Under the pieces are notes generated by a model. It saw nothing but the letters and a program-made list of their open reading frames with translations. It did no database searches and was not told the DNA's origin. A DNA stretch of 64,000 nucleotides from Nocardia flavorosea NBRC 108225. Lineage in GTDB: Bacteria; Actinomycetota; Actinomycetes; Mycobacteriales; Mycobacteriaceae. Position 1 is the first letter of the stretch; every line of letters starts with the position of its first letter. The stretch lies in the NCBI RefSeq assembly GCF_001613385.1, contig NZ_BDCG01000012.1, positions 186,001 to 250,000 of the forward strand, read 5' to 3'. This document shows, in pieces, positions 53,818 to 63,423 of the stretch. A program made the position numbers and the translations under genes.

Positions 53818-54867
53818 TCAATAGGAATGTGCTTGTTCGGACCAGCGCGGGTCGAGCCGGTTCGCCGAGCTACGCGGGAACGAGATGCGCCCGGGGTCGC
53901 CGTCGGAGGTGTAGCGGCGTTCCGGTTCGGCCGCGAGCAGGTCCAGCCAATAGCCGGAGTCGAACGGGACCGCGCCCAGTCCGGACCGGATCCGTGGCAC
54001 CGCAGCAGGGTCCACCGGGCCGAACGGCGACGGCGCGGGGTTCGCGCCGACCAGCATCGCGGCAGCGAATCGATAGGGCGTACCGTCCGAGGTCCCGGCG
54101 AGCGCGAGAGCGGGGTCGACCGGGGCACTGCCCAGTGGCAGCGCCATCGTATGTACCGCTGTCCCGGGCGCCGCGGCGGTGATCGCCCGGACATTCTGGG
54201 CCAGCTCGCGCTGCACACCGGCGGCATCGAGACCGGCGAGATCGGGATGGTTCGCGGTATGCGCGCCGATCTCGTAACCGTGCTCGGCCAGCCAGGGCAG
54301 GGCGCGTGGATCGGCTTCGAACGGGTTGTTGTTGACGTAGAACGTCGCGCGGGCCGGGAAATCGGGGTGGTCGGCGGCGAAACCCTCCAGCACCCCGACC
54401 GCGCAGTCCGCGGTGGGAACGCCTTCGGCGGTGAACCGGAGCTGGCTGCCGGTGGAATCGTCGAAAGTGAGCACCACCGGATGCGTTCCGGCCGGAATAT
54501 CGATATCCCCGGCAATGTACTGGGCGGCGGTGATCGGGCGGTAGTCCTCGCGATACAGCCGGTCCAGCTCCGCCCGGAACTCGGCCGGACTCTGATCGTA
54601 TTCACCGGCCGGGTCCGCGGTTACCTGGTGGTACATGAGAATCGGTACCTCGCCCAGCTCGTCGGCACCCACGGCGGCCGGGTCCGGTGGCGCCGGCGGC
54701 GGGGGTTTCGCGGAAGTACTCGCCGGCGTATCCGCCGAGGCGGGCTCACTCGCCTCACAGGCTGTGGCCGCAGCGCAGATCAGCACCGCCGCGACCACCC
54801 GAACATATCTCCCCGGGTACCGCACCATCGCCCGGATATTACGTGCCGGCAACGATTTACGGTTCAT
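53818..54867 (-). CDS. Secreted polysaccharide deacetylase-like protein
   Basis: 349 aa. A signal segment VVAAVLICAAATACEAS near the N-terminus may end in a lipoprotein Cys, though the lipobox is poor (ATAC). A Pro-rich spacer follows. The NodB-like domain has PILMYHQVT, VLTFDDS with the metal Asp, and EIGAHTANHPDL with the metal His pair. It would deacetylate a cell-wall polymer outside the membrane. The C-terminal WSEQAHSY ends at TAG 53818. The start is ATG 54867, with ATG 54828 (MVRYPG) a good alternative. It is divergent from the glycoside-hydrolase-like gene. Confidence 0.8.
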   Translation of the reverse strand: MNRKSLPARNIRAMVRYPGRYVRVVAAVLICAAATACEASEPASADTPASTSAKPPPPAPPDPAAVGADELGEVPILMYHQVTADPAGEYDQSPAEFRAELDRLYREDYRPITAAQYIAGDIDIPAGTHPVVLTFDDSTGSQLRFTAEGVPTADCAVGVLEGFAADHPDFPARATFYVNNNPFEADPRALPWLAEHGYEIGAHTANHPDLAGLDAAGVQRELAQNVRAITAAAPGTAVHTMALPLGSAPVDPALALAGTSDGTPYRFAAAMLVGANPAPSPFGPVDPAAVPRIRSGLGAVPFDSGYWLDLLAAEPERRYTSDGDPGRISFPRSSANRLDPRWSEQAHSY

Positions 54868-54941
54868 CTCCGCGAAACAGATCGGCACTGCGACGGACTC
54901 GCCATAGTGGGCGGGAAGCTGTTCGCGGAAGTTGGTGTGTT

Positions 54942-56540
54942 GTGCTCGTGCGGGACCGGGCGGTCGACCGAAAACGGTTGGCAGTCCTCGTATTCGGTGT
55001 TGTTGTGATCGTAGTGCTGGTATTCGCCGGGATCGGGGCCGGCCGTTCACCGGCCCCCGATCTTGCGCTGACCGGTCTCCCTGCCGGGCCCGTCGGCGCC
55101 GCAACGCTGACGGACCTGACGCTTCGTGTGGATGCCTCCGGGCACGACCCGCATACCGTCGAGCTCATGATGGACGGTTCCCCTGTCACCGGCCGGGTGG
55201 ACGGCGACGCCGTCGTCTACGAACCCGACGGACTGTCCGACGGAGAGCACACCTTCACCGCCGAGATACCGCCCGGCGGGGTGGCCGGTCTGCTGCGCGA
55301 CGGCCCCGGTGCCGAGGCGACCTTCACCGTGGACACCACTGCCCCGGAATTGGCGGTGACGCCACCGGAGAGCGTCTCCTCCTACCGCGAACCGGTCACC
55401 GTCCGCGGACGGGCACCCGACGCGGAAAAGATCATGATCGGTGCGCATACGGTCATCCCCGGGCCCGACGGCAGTTTCCTGAGCGAACTGCCGCACAGCC
55501 CCACCGGGTCGGAGGTGGTCGCCGTGGATGCGGCGGGTAACACCACCGCACAGCCGCTCACCACCGGTATCGATCTGCCACAGATGCGGGCCGTGCATGT
55601 CACCGCGCACGCCTGGTCGTACGGCCCGATGCGCGAAGCCATCCTGGATCTGGCCCGCCAGAAACGCATCGATACCGTGCAACTCGATATCAAGGACGAG
55701 GACGGGGTCGTCGGCTACGCCTCGAAAGTGCCACTGGCCCGCACGACCGGCGCCGCCCAACCGATCTACGAGGCGCGGGCGGCGCTGCGGCAGCTGCACG
55801 ATATGGGAGTGCAGGTGGTCGGCCGGATCGTCGCGTTCCGCGATCCCACGCTCGCAGAATGGGCCTGGCACCACGGCCGCCCGGACTGGGTGGTTCAGAA
55901 CCCGGCCCGGCAGCCGTACTCCAGCCACTACGGCGCGATTGCATTCACCAATTTCGCTCACCCCGACGTCCGCCGCTACAATATCGCGCTCGCGGTCGAA
56001 GCCGCCGAACTGGGCTTCGACGGGATCATGTACGACTATGTCCGCCGCCCCGACGGCAGGCTGTCGAGTATGCGCTTCCCGGGGCTGGAGGGGCCCGCCA
56101 CCGAAGCCGTCGCCGGGTTCCTGGCGCAGAGCCGCGATCCGGTGCACGCGGCCGGCGCCCATCAGAGCGCCGCGGTCTACGGGATCGCCGCCACCCGGCC
56201 CGACCAGATCGCGCAGGACATCCGGTTGATCGCACCGCAGGTGGATTACGTCGCGCCGATGATCTACCCCTCGCACTGGGGTCCGGGCGAATACGGCGTG
56301 GCGAATCCGAACGGGCAGCCGTTCGATATCGTCGCCGCCTCCCTGCGTGACTTCCAGACCGTGACCAAAGGCACGGGGGCGACGGTGATCCCCTGGCTGC
56401 AGGATTTCAGTCTGGGCGTGGACTACGGAGATGCCCAGGTCAGAGCCCAGATCGATGCGACCTATAAAGCCGGGATAGACAGTTTCTTCCTATGGAGTCC
56501 CAGCGTGGAATATCACGGCGGCGCACTCGACCCGAAGTGA
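54942..56540 (+). CDS. Secreted putative glycoside hydrolase (DUF4015-like)
   Basis: 532 aa. A membrane or signal segment (VLVFGVVVIVVLVFAGIGA) is followed by two short beta-sandwich domains and a C-terminal TIM-like DUF4015 barrel. The barrel shows VQLDIKDEDGVVGYAS, FGFDGIMYDYVRRPDG-like FDGIMYDYVRRPDGRL, and VAPMIYPSHWGPGEYG, the family landmarks. It is probably a cell-envelope glycoside hydrolase. GTG 54942 precedes VLVRDRAVDR. The open frame upstream lacks a ribosome site and overlaps the divergent gene. Confidence 0.75.
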   Translation: MLVRDRAVDRKRLAVLVFGVVVIVVLVFAGIGAGRSPAPDLALTGLPAGPVGAATLTDLTLRVDASGHDPHTVELMMDGSPVTGRVDGDAVVYEPDGLSDGEHTFTAEIPPGGVAGLLRDGPGAEATFTVDTTAPELAVTPPESVSSYREPVTVRGRAPDAEKIMIGAHTVIPGPDGSFLSELPHSPTGSEVVAVDAAGNTTAQPLTTGIDLPQMRAVHVTAHAWSYGPMREAILDLARQKRIDTVQLDIKDEDGVVGYASKVPLARTTGAAQPIYEARAALRQLHDMGVQVVGRIVAFRDPTLAEWAWHHGRPDWVVQNPARQPYSSHYGAIAFTNFAHPDVRRYNIALAVEAAELGFDGIMYDYVRRPDGRLSSMRFPGLEGPATEAVAGFLAQSRDPVHAAGAHQSAAVYGIAATRPDQIAQDIRLIAPQVDYVAPMIYPSHWGPGEYGVANPNGQPFDIVAASLRDFQTVTKGTGATVIPWLQDFSLGVDYGDAQVRAQIDATYKAGIDSFFLWSPSVEYHGGALDPK

Positions 56541-56642
56541 TCGCGTAACGCCGCGCACGCCCGCCGCGACGTCTCCGGTGACGTAACGGCCCGTCGGGGG
56601 GCCAGTCCGTCCATTTATCAGTTCTGGAATGGAGCACGGGAC

Positions 56643-58406
56643 ATGGCTTTCCGAAGTAGCTGGATTCTGCGATCATCCCGCGGGTTCACCCGACGATCCC
56701 GCGGCTGGTTCACCCGGCACCGCATCGCCGCGGCGATCGCCGCGCCCGCCGCCCTGGGCGTGGTGGCCGCGGTGGGCGCCACCTATTCGATGACCGCGCC
56801 CTCGCAGCAGGCGGATACGCAGCTGAAGGCGTCGGTTACCGAATGCCACGATATGGTCACCATCTCGGTCGCGGGCCGTGGTGACACACCACGCGAAGGC
56901 ACGACGAAACTGCTGGTCGACGCGCACGGCAACCCGCTGCCCGCGGCACTGTCCGGCGATCACCGCAGCGAATGGGTGGACCCGGTGGTCAACGCCCCGG
57001 CCGACGATGTGGACCCCGGCTCCTACGCCGCGGTGTATATCGCCTACCCGGCGGACATGGCCACCTATGAGGATGCGGTCACCTCCGGGGTCACCAATAC
57101 CCAGCAGGTGATGCGTGAGATCTCGCAGGCCTGCCCGGACACCCGGTTCGCCATCGTCGGCTACAGCGAAGGCGCCGATGTGGTGCGCCGGGTCGCCATG
57201 GAGATCGGGCATCAGGAACAGCAGGACGGCGGTTACGCGATCGTCGACCCGGACAAGGTCACCGGCGTGGTCATCCTTGCCGATTCCGGCCGTGCCGCGG
57301 GCGACGGCCCGTTCCCGGGCGCCGAGAACCCGCACGGTAACCCGGACGGATTCGACCAGGCCTATCAGAACGGGAAGAATCCGGTCCCGGGTCAGGGAGC
57401 GCTCCCGGATACCGGCGGTGATTTCGGTTCGCTGAACGGGAAAATCGCCTCGTTCTGCTCCGACGGCGACCTCACCTGCGCGGCACCGGAGAACATCGCC
57501 CTGCTGCAGCTGGTGGTCAACGTGGCGCGACAGATGAACGTCGACGCTCTCGAACGCGACGGGCTCACCCCGGCCACCGGGCAGGATGTCGCGGTCGTCC
57601 TGAGCCGGGTCGCGCTGCTGGCCCTCGCCGATATCGAGTCGCAGCCGAACTGGATGGCCGGCGACGAAACCTTCCTCGAGGTGCTGCTGCGGGTGTCCGA
57701 ACCGGGCTACGAACCCGGCGCCACTCCCCCGGCCGGCGACCGGCCCGCCGATTCCATCTCGACCGGCGAGATGGCGCCACTGGCCTATCTGCCGCAGAAG
57801 GTGCTCAACGAGATCATCGGGCTGATCGTGACCAATCAGAACACCATCCCCGTGATCTTGTCCGACCCCTACAACCTGACACTGGGCCCGAACGCCACCG
57901 GCCACCACTTCGACTATTGGCGCGACGCCGACCCGGCCAACGGCAAACCGCTCACTTCCGCCGAATACGCGGCAGCCTGGCTCACCCACCTGGCGAAACA
58001 AGCCCAGGCGGGCGAACCGGTGGACACGAAGTCCACCCCGACACCCGAAGACCTCGACGAGGCGTACCGGGCAGCGGCGGCGACCGATACCGGCGAGCCG
58101 ACCGCAACCCCGTCAGCGGCACCGACAACGACCACCGGTACCACAGCACCGACGACCATCGGCACCCCGGCCACCCCCGGCACCGCGACCACGACGACCA
58201 CACCACCAGCCGGCGAGCCGACCACCGTGCCGCCCTCGCCGGCAACGGAGCCGCCGAATTCGGGAACGGTGCCCCCGAGCTCCACACCGGCAACGGAGGT
58301 CGCCCCTGCGCCGTCCACTACGACCGCGCCTCGGACCACCGAACCCACCACCACAGAAACACCCGCGCCGCAGTCGGGTGAGTCGGTCGCGCAAACCACG
58401 CGCTGA
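56643..58406 (+). CDS. Cutinase-family esterase with Thr/Pro-rich tail (Culp-like)
   Basis: 587 aa. Basic N-terminus, then a membrane/signal segment at about 28-48. The alpha/beta fold has YIAYPADM, nucleophile Ser175 in GYSEGADV, and a later HHFDYW candidate His. The closest relatives are mycobacterial cutinase-like Culp6 proteins with an outer-layer role. From about residue 470 the protein is a Thr/Pro/Ala-rich stalk (58100-58400), unusually long for this family, which suggests cell-wall attachment. ATG 56643 follows GGAATGGAG. A hairpin follows the stop. Confidence 0.8.
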   Translation: MAFRSSWILRSSRGFTRRSRGWFTRHRIAAAIAAPAALGVVAAVGATYSMTAPSQQADTQLKASVTECHDMVTISVAGRGDTPREGTTKLLVDAHGNPLPAALSGDHRSEWVDPVVNAPADDVDPGSYAAVYIAYPADMATYEDAVTSGVTNTQQVMREISQACPDTRFAIVGYSEGADVVRRVAMEIGHQEQQDGGYAIVDPDKVTGVVILADSGRAAGDGPFPGAENPHGNPDGFDQAYQNGKNPVPGQGALPDTGGDFGSLNGKIASFCSDGDLTCAAPENIALLQLVVNVARQMNVDALERDGLTPATGQDVAVVLSRVALLALADIESQPNWMAGDETFLEVLLRVSEPGYEPGATPPAGDRPADSISTGEMAPLAYLPQKVLNEIIGLIVTNQNTIPVILSDPYNLTLGPNATGHHFDYWRDADPANGKPLTSAEYAAAWLTHLAKQAQAGEPVDTKSTPTPEDLDEAYRAAAATDTGEPTATPSAAPTTTTGTTAPTTIGTPATPGTATTTTTPPAGEPTTVPPSPATEPPNSGTVPPSSTPATEVAPAPSTTTAPRTTEPTTTETPAPQSGESVAQTTR

Positions 58407-58431
58407 GCGATCGGACGAATTCGGGCAAGCC

Positions 58432-58470
58432 ATCCGGGAGGCCGGGGCAACCGGTCCCGGCCTCCCGGAT
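58432..58470 (+). terminator. Hairpin after the cutinase gene
   Basis: ATCCGGGAGGCCGGG and CCCGGCCTCCCGGAT form a perfect 15-bp stem with a 9-base loop, 26 bp after the stop codon. It has no T-tract. Confidence 0.65.
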
Positions 58471-58637
58471 CAGCGCCGACCCGCTGGGCCGGCACTGATC
58501 CGGTCAGCAGTCGCGTCGGTTCGCGAAACCGGCCCTCGGGCGCTCCGGCTGCGTCTGCCCGCGTTGATCGCTGCCGTACGACCCCGGCCCAGAAGCTTCG
58601 GAACTTCACGCCCAGAGGTGGGCTTTGTGGAGGTGTA

Positions 58638-59054
58638 ATGGAACTCGGCAAGGGCGCGAACATGCCGATCGACGCCGCGGAAATCCTGGTCACGGTATCC
58701 GCCACCGCATCCGTGGATATCGCGGCGCTGCTGCTGCTCACCGCCGCCGGAAAGGTCCGAACCGGCGACGATTTCGTCTTCTACAACCGACCCACGGCAC
58801 CAGGTGTCGTGACGCGCCCACCGGATGCGATTCGCATCGCGCCGGGCGCAGTTCCCGCCGAGATCGACAAGATCGTGATCACCACCGGTCTCGACGGCAC
58901 CGGACCCGCGAACTGGGGTCGGGCCGATCCCCTCCGGATCCCGGTAAACGCTACATCCCGTCGAGTCGCTGATCCGTTTTCCGAGGTCCTCGCCGGAATC
59001 GCCGAGAAGTGCGTTCCCCGCCACAGGGCCCCGTCCGCGAAGATACCTGTATGA
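58638..59054 (+). CDS. Truncated TerD-like protein
   Basis: 138 aa. Residues 1-95 match the N-terminal part of TerD: MELGKGANMPIDAAEILVTV, then VDIAALLLLTAAGKVRTGDD, FVFYNRPTAPG and PAEIDKIVITTGLDG. TerD proteins are usually about 190 aa and end in a strand block with acidic Ca2+-binding residues and a VFGELYRR-like motif. That end is missing. The last 40 residues are unlike the family, so the gene is truncated or frameshifted. GGAGG precedes ATG 58638. The TGA overlaps the deaminase ATG by 4 bp (ATGA). Confidence 0.68.
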   Translation: MELGKGANMPIDAAEILVTVSATASVDIAALLLLTAAGKVRTGDDFVFYNRPTAPGVVTRPPDAIRIAPGAVPAEIDKIVITTGLDGTGPANWGRADPLRIPVNATSRRVADPFSEVLAGIAEKCVPRHRAPSAKIPV

Positions 59055-59545
59055 CCGTCACCGCACAGGACCTCACCTACCTCCGCCGCTGCATCGACCT
59101 CGCCCGCGAAGCATTGGACGCCGGCGACGAACCCTTCGGCTCCGTCCTGGTGTCCGCGGACGGCACCGTACTGTTCGAGGACCGCAACCGGGTGAAAGAC
59201 GGCGACCCCACCCAGCACCCGGAATTCGCGATCTCCCGATGGGCCGCCGCGCATCTGAACCCGCGAGAACGCGCCGCCGCCACCGTCTACACCTCCGGGG
59301 AGCACTGCCCGATGTGCTCCGCCGCCCACGGCTGGGTCGGGTTGGGGCGCATCGTCTACGTCACTTCCGGCAATCAGCTCAGGGGCCGGCTGCGCGAATG
59401 GGGTGTCCCCGCGGCACCGGTCGCCTCGCTGCCGATCGGCGAGATCGTCCCGGGCGCGGTCACCGACGGACCGGTCGACGAGCTCACCCAGGAAGTCGAA
59501 GACCTCTACCGCGCCTGCTTCGGCCGAGAAGGCAACGCGCGATGA
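59051..59545 (+). CDS. Nucleoside/guanine deaminase-like enzyme
   Basis: 164 aa CDA-superfamily deaminase. The zinc ligands are HPEF (His plus catalytic Glu, residues about 56-58) and SGEHCPMCSAAH, a PCxxC-type motif. The fold is that of TadA and guanine deaminase, without the long C-terminal tail of TadA. A free base or small aminopurine is the likely substrate. The start overlaps the TerD-like stop as ATGA. Confidence 0.83.
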   Translation: MTVTAQDLTYLRRCIDLAREALDAGDEPFGSVLVSADGTVLFEDRNRVKDGDPTQHPEFAISRWAAAHLNPRERAAATVYTSGEHCPMCSAAHGWVGLGRIVYVTSGNQLRGRLREWGVPAAPVASLPIGEIVPGAVTDGPVDELTQEVEDLYRACFGREGNAR

Positions 59546-59705
59546 TCCCCATCGGATAAGCCCACGGGATGCGCGATCGCCCGAGTAACCGGGGATCGGC
59601 CGGCGCTGCGGTCGTTGCTCCGAAGGCGGTTCCGCGTTCCGTCAGATCTCCTGAACCCCAGGTCAGGATCAATGCAGCCGACGACCCCGCTCGTAGCATG
59701 AGGCC

Positions 59706-60361
59706 ATGGTCATGCCAAGTGCCCACAGCGTTGAGCGTCCTGCTCTTCCCGAGTACATTACCTGGGAAGAATTGGAGAATCTGCCTGACGAGGTCGCCTC
59801 GCAGATCGAGCTGCGGGACGGGCGGGTCTGGTTACGGCGGGGGCCCGGCGAACATCAGACGGCTGTGCGGCGCCTGACGAACGACATCGAACCACTCGAT
59901 CTACGCGAACTCATCGACGAGATCTACGCCGCCCACCGCGCGACGGCCCAGCGCGCGGGAATCGGTTTCACCGCCGAACACCCCCGGCCCCGCTACCTGT
60001 CGCAGCCGGCGACCACGCTCTGGGCCGGGGGCTGGCCAACCTGGTGTCCAATGCCATCGCGCATACACCGCCGGGCGGGAACGTCGTGATCACCGCTGGG
60101 CGCGACAACGGGCAGATCTGGACCCGTGTCGACGGTTCGGGTCCGGAAATCGCGGAGAACGACCTGCCACGGATCTTCGAGATCGCCTACCGCGGCACCG
60201 CGGTACGCTCACCTGTGGCCGACAACGGTGTGCCGACCGGCAGCGGGATGGGCCTGGCGATCGCAGCGGGCTCGGTGCGGGCGCACCGCGGCGCGATCAC
60301 CGCCGCCGATCGAGAAGTCGGCTGCCGCTTCGAGATCCGTTTACCCGCCGGCACCGGATAG
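59706..60361 (+). pseudogene. Chimeric remnant: Uma2 N-terminus joined to a histidine-kinase C-terminus
   Basis: ATG 59706 opens a Uma2/DUF820-type endonuclease N-terminus (YITWEELENLPDEVASQIEL then GEHQTAVRRL). Around 59880 the sense changes to a histidine kinase: EPLDLRELIDEIYAAHRATA. After a frameshift near 60000-60017 the HATPase continues: GLANLVSNAIAHTPPGG, then GSGMGLAIAAGSVRAH with the G2-like box and FEIRLPAGTG-TAG. The Uma2 catalytic region and the HK sensor, DHp His and N-box context are missing. Two unrelated genes were fused by deletion and then decayed. Confidence 0.6.
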
Positions 60362-60640
60362 CGACGTGCCCAGCACATCTTCGCCGGCCTGGTCACCGCC
60401 GTCGCTTCCACGATGCACCGGCTACACCTTCGACGATGCCGCAGCCTACGGCAGGCACACCACTTTCGACACAGTCGTCGAGCCGGCGGCGTCATACTTT
60501 CGTCACTGCTTTCGGCCCGCTGACCCAGCGATCGAAGCCTAGCGTTGTATTCCGAAGGTCGTGGCCGGCCGGGCGCACGCCGCCATCGAAGCGCGCACCG
60601 CACTCGGCCGCACCCTGCTGCACATCGGCTGACCGGCCGC
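60362..60640. other. Intergenic stretch, no gene seen
   Basis: About 280 bp between the chimeric remnant and the SRPBCC gene. No motif or site was found. Confidence 0.5.
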
Positions 60641-61198
60641 CTACACCGAGGTCGCGCCGACGGCCTCGGTGTAGCGGCGGCGCAGCTGCGCGACCTCGTC
60701 CGGGTCGGGCATATCGATCGGCCGGCCGTCGAGCGAATCCACGAGTTCGTCGAGGCATACGTGGTAGCCGGTGGCGGTGCCGGAGATGCCGTGCGGGCCG
60801 GGCGTACCGAACCAGACCGTGCACACCAGCCGCGTCCCCGACTCCTCGGCGAACAGCTCGAACCGCAGATGTTCGTCGTCCCAGAGGAATTCGAAGAGGC
60901 ACGGCGGCTCCCAGGCGAGGATCCGGCCCGGCAGTTCCGGGTCCTCGAGGTCGACCTCCATCTCGGTCAGTTCCGCCGAGGCCTGTTCGACCGCCTCGGG
61001 CCAGAACCGGAACCGGATCTCTGCCCCGGCGCGGCGTTCGCCGAGGATATCGGCCGGGAACCAGTGCCGGAGATGGCCGGATTCGGTGATCGCCCGCCAT
61101 ACCTTGGCCGGCGGATGCGCCAGGATGCGTTCGTAGCGGGTGCCCACACGGTCGCCGTCGCGCAGGACCTCGCCGAGACGTTTCGTCACTCTGGGCAT
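60641..61198 (-). CDS. SRPBCC (AHSA1-like) protein
   Basis: 185 aa with the START/Bet v1-type fold (DRVGTRYERILAHPPAKVWRAI, WFPADILG, W-C-F-E-F-L-W and a long C-terminal helix). ATG 61198 (MPRVTKRLGE) has AGAGGAG upstream. It is 68 bp downstream of the ArsR gene on the same strand. ArsR-AHSA1 pairs are common in actinobacteria. The ligand is unknown. Confidence 0.85.
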   Translation of the reverse strand: MPRVTKRLGEVLRDGDRVGTRYERILAHPPAKVWRAITESGHLRHWFPADILGERRAGAEIRFRFWPEAVEQASAELTEMEVDLEDPELPGRILAWEPPCLFEFLWDDEHLRFELFAEESGTRLVCTVWFGTPGPHGISGTATGYHVCLDELVDSLDGRPIDMPDPDEVAQLRRRYTEAVGATSV

Positions 61199-61266
61199 AT
61201 CACTCCTCTGGTGCAGGTTCATATGGTCCGCGGAGACGGTGGCGAAGGCGCCGAGGTATCACGGCG

Positions 61267-61590
61267 TCATTCCGCGGGTTCGTCGGGCAGGGTGTCGAGA
61301 TAGGTTTCGAGATCGTCGAGCCGGTCGGCCCAGATCTCACGGAACGGAGCCAGCCATGCCTCGATCTCCCGCAGGCGGCCGGGGTCGAGCGCATAATGCC
61401 GGCGCGGGCCGTCCACCCGGACCCGCACCAGCGCCGCCGCGTCGAGCATCTTCAGATGTTTGGACACGTTGGGTTGCGCGGTGCCCAGCGCGCCGACCAG
61501 ATCACCGACGGTGCGCTCACCTTCGCGCAGCAGGTCGAGGATCCGCCGCCGCGTGGGATCGGCGAGAACCTCGAATACATCGCGTGCCAC
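61267..61590 (-). CDS. ArsR-type transcriptional repressor
   Basis: 107 aa winged helix: VFEVLADPTRRRILDLLREG, then LVGALGTAQPNVSKHLKMLDAAALVRVRVDG. It lacks the metal-binding Cys of ArsR/SmtB, so it may respond to another signal. GTG 61590 is chosen because AAAGGGG lies 11 bases upstream. The longer open frame is probably a shadow. The downstream SRPBCC gene is probably under its control. Confidence 0.87.
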   Translation of the reverse strand: MARDVFEVLADPTRRRILDLLREGERTVGDLVGALGTAQPNVSKHLKMLDAAALVRVRVDGPRRHYALDPGRLREIEAWLAPFREIWADRLDDLETYLDTLPDEPAE

Positions 61591-61609
61591 ACCGCAATCA
61601 TTCCCCTTT

Positions 61610-61633
61610 AGGAATATTCTTGTCAAGGAATAT
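61610..61633 (-). promoter_or_regulatory. ArsR promoter/operator candidate
   Basis: On the minus strand TTGACA (61621-61626) could be a -35 box. Direct repeats AGGAATAT (plus strand, at 61610 and 61626) flank it at a 16-bp period. The ArsR protein may bind here. The short distance to the GTG leaves little leader. Confidence 0.45.
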
Positions 61634-61687
61634 GATGCGGTCTGGGGCCGGTAACTGTCACGGAGCCGGGCCGAACCCGAGAGATGC

Positions 61688-62482
61688 TCAGGAAGCCGGG
61701 CCGCCGGATGCCCGGTCGACGGCCCGGCGTGCCCACGCCATGAATTCGTCCACCGCACCGGCGGGAAGTTCGAGCGCCGATTCACGAGGCCGTTCGAAAC
61801 TTCGCAGCGCCTCCTCGATCAGTGGGCGAAACCTCGTCTCGGCAGCGGCGATCGACTGCCCGGCCGCCCGTTTGGAAATCCAGCCACCCGTTGTGCAGTA
61901 GTACACCGACCGGCAACCGTTCAGGACCCTGTTGTCCGCTAGATGCCCGGCGCCCGAAGCGTGCTCGCGCACCGACGCCGAAACGGCGGCGAGCAGGTCC
62001 GGACGCGCGGGCGCACTCAGCGCCTCCCGTATCGGGTGACCGGACAATGTCCGCCCACTCCGGTGCCCGATCGCCCGATCGATCACATACCAGAACCCCG
62101 GCGCCCCCACGGAACCGAAGTCCACGACGGCGGGTAGCAAGGGACCGGTATTCAGATTGAGCAGATACCCCGCTCCCGGTGCGCCCGAGGCGGCGAACCC
62201 GGCGTCGTACACGACCAGTTCCAGCCCGGCAGCAGGACAGCGCAATCCGGGGTGGGCCAGCGCATCGGCCAGCTCGTGCGCCGATCGCGCGGGCACCGCC
62301 GGATCGACCACAACCGTGATATCGATATCGCTGCGTCCGTGCCGGTAGTCACCCAAGGCAAGCGATCCCACCGCACCGACGCTCACCAGCCGGTCCCGGT
62401 AGATGGTTCGTACGCGTTCCACCAGCTCGGACAGGTAGCGGTCTACCTCCCCGGGCACGCCCTCGCCACCGGAACCCATCAT
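61688..62482 (-). CDS. Nucleotidyltransferase with DUF4111-like C-terminus (AadA-like)
   Basis: 264 aa. The nucleotidyltransferase motif is GSLALGDYRHGRSDIDITVVV, with the two metal Asp residues. The C-terminal helical DUF4111-type region follows, with SVYYCTTGGWISKRAAG. Aminoglycoside adenylyltransferases of the AadA type share this architecture. A real antibiotic substrate cannot be read. ATG 62482 starts MMGSGGEGV. Confidence 0.78.
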   Translation of the reverse strand: MMGSGGEGVPGEVDRYLSELVERVRTIYRDRLVSVGAVGSLALGDYRHGRSDIDITVVVDPAVPARSAHELADALAHPGLRCPAAGLELVVYDAGFAASGAPGAGYLLNLNTGPLLPAVVDFGSVGAPGFWYVIDRAIGHRSGRTLSGHPIREALSAPARPDLLAAVSASVREHASGAGHLADNRVLNGCRSVYYCTTGGWISKRAAGQSIAAAETRFRPLIEEALRSFERPRESALELPAGAVDEFMAWARRAVDRASGGPAS

Positions 62483-62664
62483 CGCTCGCCGAGCAGGGAC
62501 CGGCCGTTCGCCGAACCGGCACTACCGAACCCGATCACCATCCCCTCAGGCTAACCGGACCCGGCCCGCCGGTGGGGCCCGAGCGCCCGGCCGAGCGAAT
62601 TCGCCGGCACGGGCCACGACGAACTCGCGCTATATCCCGTTGACATCGTGGCTTCAATGGACAG

Positions 62665-63423
62665 GTGAGTAACCTGATGGATGCTGTATGGGAGCGGGAT
62701 CCCGCTGCCGTCGAATCGCTACTGAAGGACGGCGCGTCGCCCGAGGAGACGAACGAGGACGGAACCACACCGCTCTACCAGGCCGCGGTGAGCGGTTGCG
62801 CCGATCTGGTCCGCCTGCTGCTGATATACGGAGCCGACCCGAACCGGCCCAGCGAGCCTCCCGAAGAAGGCCTGCCCCTGTGCGCCGCTGCCTGCTGGAA
62901 CCATATCGACGCCGTTTCCGCGCTAGTGGCCGCCGGAGCCGACCCCGATCTGCCCGAACCACCTCATCCGAAGCAGCACGGCCCGGGGACACCGCCGTTG
63001 TTGTGGGCGGCGGGCAACGGGCATCTCGAAACGGTGGAGTTGTTGCTCGCGGCAGGAGCCGACCCGAATATCGAGGGCACACCACTGACTCGCGCGGCCC
63101 GCCGCGGATGCTACGGAATAGTGCGGTCACTGCTGGCCCACGGCGCCGAACCCGCTCTCGCCGACTACGACGGGAACACCGCTGCGACGATCGCGGCCGA
63201 CCTCGCGGGCGCCGATCTGGTGGCCGTACTCGCCGGACAGGCACGCGGGAACGAGTGCGAGTACACGGTAGAGCGCAGTCCCGGCGGAGACGGCACCGAA
63301 CGGATCACGCTGCGGTACGAGAACGCCGACGGGGGCGGCTGGGAGGCGTCGATCCAGGACGGGCACGACGCGATCGCCGCACTGCTCGCAGACACGAACC
63401 GTTCCGGTCCGGGCGCGGCCTGA
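62665..63423 (+). CDS. Ankyrin repeat protein
   Basis: 252 aa. About four ankyrin repeats fill residues 1-175: AVWERDPAAVESLLKDGASP, TPLYQAAVSGCADLVRLLL, LLWAAGNGHLETVELLLAAG and LTRAARRGCYGIVRSLLAHG. The C-terminal 75 residues are a beta-rich domain not recognised here. GTG 62665 begins MSNLMDAVWERD. The role is probably protein-protein binding. No partner is evident. Confidence 0.85.
   Translation: MSNLMDAVWERDPAAVESLLKDGASPEETNEDGTTPLYQAAVSGCADLVRLLLIYGADPNRPSEPPEEGLPLCAAACWNHIDAVSALVAAGADPDLPEPPHPKQHGPGTPPLLWAAGNGHLETVELLLAAGADPNIEGTPLTRAARRGCYGIVRSLLAHGAEPALADYDGNTAATIAADLAGADLVAVLAGQARGNECEYTVERSPGGDGTERITLRYENADGGGWEASIQDGHDAIAALLADTNRSGPGAA

Noticed and set aside
60362..60640. TetR-like fragment
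   Set aside because: A short Ala/Arg-rich frame was considered, but no helix-turn-helix pattern is present.
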